Source: Bacillota bacterium (lineage in GTDB: Bacteria; Bacillota; Clostridia; Acetivibrionales; JAFADI01). Taken from it: a stretch of 11,078 nt of DNA. The stretch spans positions 1-11,078 of the forward strand of contig JAFADI010000129.1 of assembly GCA_023424965.1 (NCBI GenBank), read 5' to 3'. The translations under genes and the position numbers were made by a program. Shown here piece after piece: positions 5,883 through 11,078 of the stretch. The notes below the pieces were generated by a model. It was not told the origin of the DNA, ran no database searches, and saw only the letters and a program-made list of their open reading frames with translations. Positions within the stretch are counted from its first letter, which is position 1; each line of letters opens with the position of its first letter.

Positions 5883-6356
5883 GTGATTTATAATTTCTCA
5901 ATGATTTTGGTTTGTTTTTCACTGGTTTTTACAAATCCGGCGGTCCAGGATTTCAAACCCATCGAGCTTTTTGACATCGGTAAGGAGCAGGTGGTCAGAT
6001 CCATACCAGATGACGCCTCCATACAGAAAGAAGCGGAAAGCTGTTTGCAGGGCATAACAAACATTTATGTCAGATTCAGGCCCATCCCGTCAAAGGGCTA
6101 CATGGTAAAAATCCCCCTGGAAAATCCGGTGCAGGTAGACAACCCCTGGGTGAAATGCCTGGTGGACCAGATTATTTTGGTATTTCCCGGAGAGGAAAAA
6201 CCCTATTTATTGGTTTTTGACAACAGAAACAGGCTCACCTGCCTTACTTTCGAAGGCAAAACCGATGCACTGTTGAAAAAGCTGGAGCTGGAGCTGGACC
6301 CGGCCACCGGCGGCCCCATTCATGGGACGGGAATCCTCTCCTTTATGGGCTGGTAA
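5883..6356 (+). CDS. Small exported protein, unknown family
   Basis: About 157 residues. The N-terminus VIYNFSMILVCFSLVFT is hydrophobic and reads as a signal peptide or anchor. The remainder is a soluble mixed alpha/beta domain with a beta-rich middle (YVRFRPIPSKGYMVKIPL, DQIILVFPGEEKPYLLVFD) and a helical end (KTDALLKKLELEL). I do not recognise the family. I favour the GTG at 5883 because GGGTGA lies 5 bases before it; the frame also opens at a GTG at 5874 with no such site, and at an ATG at 5901 that is too far from one. It ends inside the 3' end of the convergent AraC-family gene (37-base overlap). The ribosome binding site lies in a predicted hairpin. A role at the cell surface is inference from the N-terminus alone. 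Confidence 0.62.
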   Translation: MIYNFSMILVCFSLVFTNPAVQDFKPIELFDIGKEQVVRSIPDDASIQKEAESCLQGITNIYVRFRPIPSKGYMVKIPLENPVQVDNPWVKCLVDQIILVFPGEEKPYLLVFDNRNRLTCLTFEGKTDALLKKLELELDPATGGPIHGTGILSFMGW

Positions 6357-7213
6357 ATGTCAAGCTCACAGTAGTTGTCACTGGACAGTCCTGTGTTTAT
6401 ATACTCAAAGCTAAAGGGTGCCGCCGATCTGTAGCCGGAATTGATAATCCATTTTCTATACATATGGACCAGCAGGCGGCCCACCTGCCTTCCCTTTATC
6501 TCCTCCGGCCTGAAAAAGCCTACGAACCTGAATACCACATATTTATGCGCCGGTATGGATATGCCCGTCATGCCCTCAGGTATGGCCTTCAAATCGGGGA
6601 CCTGGACGGAAGGCATGTAATAGGTGTACCCCTCGTTGTACCTGCTCCAATCGGTATAGCCGTAATAGACCTGGGGGTTCACCGAGTTTTCGATCCTATG
6701 GCTGTAATTGTAAAAAAAGTCTCTTCCATAAGTGTTGGCGGCGTTATTACCCGATTTGCTCTGAATTTTGTACTTCTTTCCCACAATATCGAATTTCTGC
6801 TTAAAAACATAAAAAGGCTTGTATATGACCGAATTCTGGACCGACAGGACATCCGCAGGATTTATCTTTTCCCTGATCTCGATGGAAATCTGGTCCGACC
6901 TCACTTTCAAAGGGGTATATCCGAACTTCTTCTTAAAGGCCCTTATATAGGACTGCTCGTGGTCAAAGCCATATTCCATGGCGATGTCGATGACCCTCAT
7001 GCCGGTATTTACAAGCTCGTTGATGCTGGAAGTGAGCTTGCGGGACTGGACATATTCCATGATGGGCTCACCGGTCAGGGACTTGAAAATCCTGTGCAGG
7101 TAGAATTTTGACACTCCTGTATGGAGGGACAGGTCATCCAGGGTGATTTTTTCCGCAATATTCCCTTCAATGTAGTTGACACAGGCAGTAATGATTTCCT
7201 TCGTATCAATCAA
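6320..7213 (-). CDS. AraC-family regulator with GyrI-like effector domain
   Basis: A transcription factor of about 297 residues (301 if started at the GTG at 7225, the numbering used here). The DNA-binding domain comes first. Helix-turn-helix one is at about 28-48 (LDDLSLHTGVSKFYLHRIFK) and two at about 76-99 (MRVIDIAMEYGFDHEQSYIRAF), followed by FGYTPLKVR. After a linker, residues about 143-296 match the GyrI-like/AraC effector-binding layout of Rob-type regulators, ending in LDIYQPI. This domain normally binds small hydrophobic or drug-like ligands. I favour the TTG at 7213: AAAGGTG is 8 bases upstream, while the GTG at 7225 lies within that site. A good promoter lies at 7333-7361, giving a leader of about 110 bases. 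The gene overlaps the exported-protein gene tail to tail. Its targets are unknown. Confidence 0.88.
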   Translation of the reverse strand: MIDTKEIITACVNYIEGNIAEKITLDDLSLHTGVSKFYLHRIFKSLTGEPIMEYVQSRKLTSSINELVNTGMRVIDIAMEYGFDHEQSYIRAFKKKFGYTPLKVRSDQISIEIREKINPADVLSVQNSVIYKPFYVFKQKFDIVGKKYKIQSKSGNNAANTYGRDFFYNYSHRIENSVNPQVYYGYTDWSRYNEGYTYYMPSVQVPDLKAIPEGMTGISIPAHKYVVFRFVGFFRPEEIKGRQVGRLLVHMYRKWIINSGYRSAAPFSFEYINTGLSSDNYCELDIYQPIKERIPVP

Positions 7214-7332
7214 AGCTTTCAGCACCTTTTGTATTGAGATGACAGTCCGGTCTCTTCAAATTGGATTCCATCCCGTAAAACTTTCCTGGACTGCGGGTAA
7301 TTCAAAAAGCAATATCTGTTCATTTTGTCTTA

Positions 7333-7361
7333 ATTATATATGGTATCTTATTGATTGTAAA
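7333..7361 (-). promoter_or_regulatory. Sigma-A-type promoter of the AraC-family gene
   Basis: On the minus strand TTTACA (7356-7361; five of six), a 17-base spacer and a perfect TATAAT (7333-7338). The predicted start is near 7326, leaving a leader of about 110 bases. The leader has one weak long-range pairing (CAGTCC at 7243-7248 with GGACTG at 7288-7293), which I do not rate as functional. I found no equally good promoter for fabF on the plus strand in 7362-7463. Confidence 0.72.
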
Positions 7362-7475
7362 TAATCCCCAAGCAGCAGGCAAGCGGCGCAACAGGGATTA
7401 GAAGCGGAGTGTATAGTTCAGCGAAGAAGACTCTATAAACTCGGATTTATCAGAAAAATGATTGGAGGTTTTGCA

Positions 7476-8711
7476 ATGAAAAGACGCGTAGTTATCACCG
7501 GAACAGGGGTGCTCTCTTCTCTGGGAATCGGCACAGGAGCTTTCTGGCAGTCCATCAAAAGCGGAAAATCCGGAATCAGCAACATTGAAAGGGTTGATGT
7601 TGCCGATATGCCCACAAAGGTGGGGGCTGAAATTAAAAATTTTGATGCAGGCGATTTCATTGATAAAAAAGAACTCCGGCGTATGGACCGTTTTTCCCAG
7701 TATGCCGTTTCGGCCGCCCACATGGCGGTGGAAGATTCAAGACTTGACCTGGATAAGGTAAACAAGGACCGGCTGGGTGTGATTATCGGTTCCGGCATCG
7801 GTGGAATAGAGACCCTGGAAAATCAGTATAATGTCCTTCTGGAAAAAGGTCCGGGAAGAATCAGTCCCTTCTTTGTGCCCATGATGATTCCCAATATGGC
7901 CTCGGGCCTCATCGCTATAAGATATGGGGCAAAAGGCTTTGTGGAATGCGTGGTAACAGCTTGTGCCACCTCCACCAATTCCATCGGGGACGCTTTTAAA
8001 GTCATACAGCGCAACGATGCGGACGTAATGATCGCAGGAGGAGCGGAAGCTCCCATTACCCGGCTGACGCTGGCAGGCTTCTGTGCAAACAAGGCAATGA
8101 CCCCCAACCCGGACCCTCTCACCGCCTGCAGGCCTTTCGACCTGAACCGGGACGGCTTTATCCTCGGCGAAGGTGCCGGCGTGGTCATTCTTGAAGAATA
8201 TGAACACGCGGTGAACAGGAATGCAAATATCCTCGCAGAAGTCGTAGGCTACGGCTGTACAAACGACGCCTACCACATCACTGCGCCCGCCGAAAACGGT
8301 GAAGGGGGTGCCCGCTCCATGGGGCTGGCCATTGACGACGCGGGGATAGCACCCGAAGAAATAGGTTATATAAACGCCCATGGCACTTCCACCGATTTAA
8401 ATGATAAAAATGAAACGGCGGCAATAAAGACGGTGTTCGGCAAGCATGCGTATGTGCTGTCCGTCAGTTCCACAAAATCCATGACAGGCCACTTGATCGG
8501 AGCTGCGGGAGCCATCGAGGCCATTATCACCGCCCACGCTTTAAAGGAAGGCTTCCTGCCTCCCACCATAAACTACGGCACTCCCGACCCGGAATGCGAC
8601 CTGGACTATGTCCCCAACGAAGGGAGGAAGGCAGCGGTGGCCTATGCATTGTCCAATTCCTTCGGCTTTGGCGGGCACAATGCCACGCTGGCTTTCAAAG
8701 CTTTTAAATAA
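7476..8711 (+). CDS. fabF: Beta-ketoacyl-ACP synthase II
   Basis: FabF condenses malonyl-ACP with acyl-ACP in type II fatty acid elongation in the cytoplasm. The 411 residues match the family's full length. The Cys-His-His triad is present: C163 in TACATSTNSIGD, H302 in NAHGTSTDLND, and H339 in STKSMTGHLIGAAGA, which also holds the conserved K334. The C-terminal gating loop is NSFGFGGHN (394-402). I start it at the ATG at 7476 because GGAGG (7464-7468) is 7 bases upstream and the protein then begins MKRRVVITGTG as usual; the in-frame ATG at 7458 would add six residues and has no such site. No other fab gene or acyl carrier protein gene is adjacent. No terminator was seen after it; the TetR promoter follows within 16 bases. 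Confidence 0.97.
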   Translation: MKRRVVITGTGVLSSLGIGTGAFWQSIKSGKSGISNIERVDVADMPTKVGAEIKNFDAGDFIDKKELRRMDRFSQYAVSAAHMAVEDSRLDLDKVNKDRLGVIIGSGIGGIETLENQYNVLLEKGPGRISPFFVPMMIPNMASGLIAIRYGAKGFVECVVTACATSTNSIGDAFKVIQRNDADVMIAGGAEAPITRLTLAGFCANKAMTPNPDPLTACRPFDLNRDGFILGEGAGVVILEEYEHAVNRNANILAEVVGYGCTNDAYHITAPAENGEGGARSMGLAIDDAGIAPEEIGYINAHGTSTDLNDKNETAAIKTVFGKHAYVLSVSSTKSMTGHLIGAAGAIEAIITAHALKEGFLPPTINYGTPDPECDLDYVPNEGRKAAVAYALSNSFGFGGHNATLAFKAFK

Positions 8712-8726
8712 ATTCGGTTTAGGCCA

Positions 8727-8755
8727 TTGACAGGAAATTATATCCATGTTATTAT
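8727..8755 (+). promoter_or_regulatory. Strong promoter of the TetR-family gene
   Basis: A perfect TTGACA (8727-8732), a 17-base spacer and TATTAT (8750-8755, five of six). The start would fall near 8762, inside the palindromic operator that begins one base after the -10. A bound repressor would cover the start site, the usual geometry for TetR-type autorepression. Confidence 0.85.
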
Positions 8756-8756
8756 T

Positions 8757-8774
8757 GTACTGAAAATTCAGTAC
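8757..8774. promoter_or_regulatory. Palindromic operator O1 of the TetR-family regulator
   Basis: GTACTGAA-AA-TTCAGTAC is an 18-bp palindrome with perfect 8-base arms and a two-base centre. It lies at the predicted start site of the tetR promoter. A near copy (O2) lies at 9421-9438 before the next gene, and I saw no other comparable palindrome in the window. Binding by the adjacent TetR protein is inferred from position and symmetry. Confidence 0.8.
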
Positions 8775-8791
8775 TAAATTAAGGTGGAATA

Positions 8792-9400
8792 ATGACCAGG
8801 AAAAACATCCCCAATGCACGGAGCAGAATTCTCCAGGCCGCCGTAAAAATATTTGCAAGAAAGAGCTTTGAGGGCTCAAGGATCGAGGAAATAGCCCAGG
8901 AGGCCAGTGTTCCCAAATCCCTCATCTATTATCACTTTAAAAGCAAAGAGGATATGTTTGAGGTGCTCATTCAAGGCTTTATCAATGAATATACGGAACT
9001 CATACACGCTTCGGAAGAGGACACCCACGCCAAAAAGGCCCAGGACATTCCAGACCGCTTGAACAGTATTTATGATTTTGCGCAAAAGAATTCGGACCTG
9101 GTAAGAATTATGCTTATCGACTCCCTGAAGAAGTCCGAGGAAAAACCGGTCATCTATAAAATCGTCGAAGCTCTGGCGGAAAAGGAGCAGAAACAGTCCG
9201 GCCTGCGTAGTGCCGGAAACTACGACCGGGACGAAAGGCTGGTAGCGGAATTCTTTACGAGCATTATACCCAATTGCGCATATCTCTGCTTCTGCGATTC
9301 CTGGACCAAATATTTCGGCATTGAAAAAGAAGCCTTTGACGAACTGTTCCTGAAAGTGATTACTTCTACTCATGGAGCTTATCACAAATACCATGAGTAA
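8792..9400 (+). CDS. TetR/AcrR-family transcriptional regulator
   Basis: A 202-residue TetR-family repressor. The N-terminal helix-turn-helix domain covers about 8-55: ILQAAVKIFARKSFEGSRIE, then IAQEASVPKSLIYYHFKSKE, with the family's hallmark YYHFKSKEDMF. The rest is an all-helical ligand-binding and dimer domain with no recognisable subtype, so the ligand cannot be guessed. The ATG at 8792 has AAGGTGG 4-5 bases upstream. The gene has a near-consensus promoter with an 18-bp palindrome at the start site, which points to autorepression. A second near copy of that palindrome precedes the metallo-beta-lactamase-fold gene 64 bases downstream, suggesting that gene is its main target. An intrinsic terminator overlaps its last codons. 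Confidence 0.92.
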   Translation: MTRKNIPNARSRILQAAVKIFARKSFEGSRIEEIAQEASVPKSLIYYHFKSKEDMFEVLIQGFINEYTELIHASEEDTHAKKAQDIPDRLNSIYDFAQKNSDLVRIMLIDSLKKSEEKPVIYKIVEALAEKEQKQSGLRSAGNYDRDERLVAEFFTSIIPNCAYLCFCDSWTKYFGIEKEAFDELFLKVITSTHGAYHKYHE

Positions 9401-9407
9401 TTTTTTT
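9367..9407 (+). terminator. Intrinsic terminator at the tetR 3' end
   Basis: A 9-bp stem, TACTCATGG (9367-9375) with CCATGAGTA (9391-9399), is followed by one A and seven T (9401-9407). The stem includes the tetR stop codon at 9398-9400. It should limit read-through into the downstream MBL-fold gene, so that gene either gets its own promoter or a reduced share of the tetR transcript. Confidence 0.75.
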
Positions 9408-9412
9408 GCGCA

Positions 9413-9438
9413 TCTAATTAGTACTGAAAATTCAGTTT
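9413..9438 (+). promoter_or_regulatory. Operator O2 with a candidate -10 before the MBL-fold gene
   Basis: GTACTGAA-AA-TTCAGTTT (9421-9438) matches O1 except for its last two bases. TCTAAT (9413-9418, five of six to TATAAT) ends two bases before it, nearly the same -10/operator geometry as at tetR. No good -35 is visible, so the promoter call is weak; the operator call is stronger. Confidence 0.65.
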
Positions 9439-9464
9439 TAAAATGATACCAGGAGGATGAACTT

Positions 9465-10454
9465 ATGCCATTTATGTTAAAAGTTTTTCTGTCCGCAGCG
9501 TCTGTGGCTGCGGCAGCGGTAGCCCTATTCGCCATTGTGAAATCAATTCTCAAGATAGGTCCCTACGCTTCCAAAGAATATGAAATCAAAGTGTCCTCTT
9601 TTTCCGGCTGGGAAGAGGTACTGGCCCATCCGGGAGAAATCCGTCTCGAAACCCTGCTTGCGGGAGAGGTTGGAGGTACCCTCTCCGGTATGATCAATCT
9701 CAAGGACCGGAGCACCCCGCCTATGGAAAACGTCAAGATAAAAGCCCCTCTTCTGGCTCATCTGATTTATCATAGGGACTTTGGAACTTTTCTCATAGAT
9801 ACCGGATTCGACAGCTCCTATTCGGAAAGGCCCTGGGGCCATTTCAAAGGATTGCTCAAACATGCCCTCAAATACTCTGTGGAACGGGGTCATGGAATTG
9901 AAGAGCTGCTTAAGGAAAAACGCATCGAATTGCAAGGAGTCTTCTGCACCCATTTTCATGAGCACCAGGGAGGGGCCCCATCCCTGCCCCACCACATTCC
10001 ATTTTTTTTCGGAAAAGGGGAAAGGGATATGGATATGTTTCCGTTTGTCTATTCAAAATTTTTAGAAGGTAAAATAGAAACTCAAGCCATTGATTTTGAC
10101 AGGGCCAAGGATATGTCTCCGGTGGGAAAAAGCGTGGACATCTTCGGAGATGGTTCTTTCTGGGCCATTTCAACTCCCGGACATACAAAAGGCCATATCT
10201 CCTATCTGATCAACGGTCATGAAGGCAAATACATGCTCATGGGCGACATATGCATGTGCAGGAAGAGCTTTGAATTGGGCCTGGAAAGCGGAAGCTTCTA
10301 TTCGGAAAATCCATCTGAAAACAAGAAAAGCTTTCTCAAAATCAAAAAACTTATGGATACCTATCCGGAAATAAAGCCTGTTTTCGGACACGAATCGGAA
10401 CACTTCCCCATAAAGTACCAACACCACATTAGAAAAGGGAATCCAGCAGGATAA
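9465..10454 (+). CDS. Membrane-anchored metallo-beta-lactamase-fold hydrolase with altered HxHxDH motif
   Basis: A 329-residue MBL-fold protein with an N-terminal membrane segment (about 5-28). The body follows the lactonase-like layout: HLIYHRDFGTFLIDTGFD (99-116), THFHEHQGG (162-170), the histidine of STPGHTKGH (H240), LMGD (D261) and FGHE (H309). MBL hydrolases usually read HxHxDH; here the frame gives H163-F-H165-E-H167, one residue short and with no aspartate, so the second metal site may be altered. The other ligands are intact. Related enzymes cleave lactones, thioesters or similar esters, and the substrate here is unknown. The ATG at 9465 has a perfect AGGAGG 8 bases upstream. Operator O2 lies just before it, and it follows the TetR gene. 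Its 3' end overlaps the convergent phosphotransferase gene by 26 bases. Confidence 0.85.
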   Translation: MPFMLKVFLSAASVAAAAVALFAIVKSILKIGPYASKEYEIKVSSFSGWEEVLAHPGEIRLETLLAGEVGGTLSGMINLKDRSTPPMENVKIKAPLLAHLIYHRDFGTFLIDTGFDSSYSERPWGHFKGLLKHALKYSVERGHGIEELLKEKRIELQGVFCTHFHEHQGGAPSLPHHIPFFFGKGERDMDMFPFVYSKFLEGKIETQAIDFDRAKDMSPVGKSVDIFGDGSFWAISTPGHTKGHISYLINGHEGKYMLMGDICMCRKSFELGLESGSFYSENPSENKKSFLKIKKLMDTYPEIKPVFGHESEHFPIKYQHHIRKGNPAG

Positions 10455-11078
10455 AATACTCCAGCTTTCCCCGGTCCACTTTTCCCAGGCCATAGTACTT
10501 GAAAAAGAGTTCAGCCAGCCTGGGAGAACCAAAATTCCCTATGATGGTCCTGTAGGCCAGGCTGATGTCCTGATACCTGTCTGCGATTCCACCCCGCCCC
10601 CAGTCAATGAAACCCGAGATATCACCGTTATTGACGATGATATTGGGCAGGCAGTAATCGCCGTGGGTAAAAACCAGGTCCTCCTCCCACCCTGCCTTTT
10701 GCCGTAGTATTTCCAATGTCCTCCGAGGGGGAACCATCCGTCTCTCTTTTCTCAAGTTCTCCCTGGATATCAGTCCGTTGTCAACATTGTATTCCGCATT
10801 TCTCAGCTTGATATAAAGCCTTTGATCAAAAGGACAGTCCCTTATATCAATGGAATGTATCATCTTGAGGCCCCTGGCAAGGCAATAGACCAGCCTGGAG
10901 GGATCGGTACCCGCAAGATTTGTCAGGCCGTTGGAGCCTTTGATCTCGCTCATGAGCAAATACTCCATCCCGCTCCGCCTTTCCCAGTAAAGCACTTGCG
11001 GTACCGGCAGCTTATCCATAAGCCAGCCCAGCAGGTTGACCTCATAAAAATAGCTTTCGTACCTGGCTTCCGCTATTT
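10429..11078 (-). CDS. APH(3')-type aminoglycoside phosphotransferase, 5' end missing
   Basis: A partial kinase, with about 215 residues visible and the frame open to the right edge. The internal ATG at 11019 is not the start: the frame continues upstream as EARYESYFYEVNLLGWLMDK, which aligns with the APH N-lobe. The catalytic loop HGDYCLPN is the Brenner HGDxxxxN motif, and FIDWGRGGIADRYQDISLAY is the APH(3') metal-binding and substrate region, very close to known APH(3') enzymes. The end, VDRGKLEYFILLDSLF, is the typical C-terminus. Full-length relatives have about 260 residues, so roughly 45 are missing. The family phosphorylates the 3'-hydroxyl of kanamycin- and neomycin-type aminoglycosides. 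No mobile element is visible within the window, so it may be a resident gene. The subtype cannot be assigned from this sequence. Confidence 0.88.
   Translation of the reverse strand, partial: IAEARYESYFYEVNLLGWLMDKLPVPQVLYWERRSGMEYLLMSEIKGSNGLTNLAGTDPSRLVYCLARGLKMIHSIDIRDCPFDQRLYIKLRNAEYNVDNGLISRENLRKERRMVPPRRTLEILRQKAGWEEDLVFTHGDYCLPNIIVNNGDISGFIDWGRGGIADRYQDISLAYRTIIGNFGSPRLAELFFKYYGLGKVDRGKLEYFILLDSLF

Noticed and set aside
6464..7111. Long plus-strand open frame opposite the AraC-family gene
   Set aside because: The minus-strand AraC reading has two helix-turn-helix motifs, a promoter and a ribosome binding site; the plus-strand frame has none of these.
7243..7293. CAGTCC/GGACTG pairing in the AraC-family leader as a riboswitch stem
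   Set aside because: There are only six pairs around a 39-base loop, with no supporting stems or recognisable motif.
7737..8381. Long minus-strand open frame inside fabF
   Set aside because: It is a shadow of a complete, motif-verified fabF and its translation resembles no family.

Overview
The window looks like chromosomal DNA from a Gram-positive, Clostridia-type Firmicute. The reasons are strong purine-rich ribosome binding sites on most genes, GTG and TTG starts, a YerC/YecD-type TrpR-like regulator, a DUF881 protein, a short Bacillus/Clostridium-style signal peptidase I, and sigma-A-type promoters. The composition is moderate in GC with AT-rich intergenic DNA. No rRNA, tRNA, CRISPR array or transposase was seen. 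I cannot name the species.

Layout. Bases 1-155 hold the 5' end of a minus-strand gene for an exported protein. Bases 285-1108 hold a minus-strand pair: a SEC-C motif protein followed by a YerC-like regulator. Upstream of that pair (1138-1375) lies a 105-bp tandem repeat, two full copies and a partial third, built from inverted-repeat arms. An extended -10 promoter at its far edge would place the repeats in the pair's 5' leader. Next come a minus-strand four-helix membrane protein (1550-2038) with its own terminator, and a minus-strand operon of a shikimate kinase-like protein, a DUF881 protein and signal peptidase I (4281 down to 2322). From 4457 a plus-strand gene encodes an FG-GAP-like/TPR-like protein. 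It is followed by a minus-strand YkgJ-type cysteine-cluster protein, a small exported plus-strand protein of unknown family, and a convergent, overlapping AraC-family regulator with a GyrI-like sensor domain.

The right part holds fabF (7476-8711), then a compact regulatory module. A TetR-family regulator (8792-9400) has a near-consensus promoter whose +1 region is covered by an 18-bp palindrome. An intrinsic terminator lies at its 3' end. A second copy of the palindrome sits just upstream of a membrane-anchored metallo-beta-lactamase-fold protein (9465-10454). That protein has an altered HxHxDH motif, read here as HFHEH. A convergent APH(3')-type aminoglycoside phosphotransferase overlaps its 3' end and runs off the window.

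How it fits together. Most of the window is housekeeping or envelope-related: protein export, lipid synthesis, a small-molecule kinase and metal-binding small proteins. The most testable new unit is the TetR / twin-operator / variant MBL protein module. The second is the repeat-built leader in front of the SEC-C gene. Neither can be called novel without database searches.
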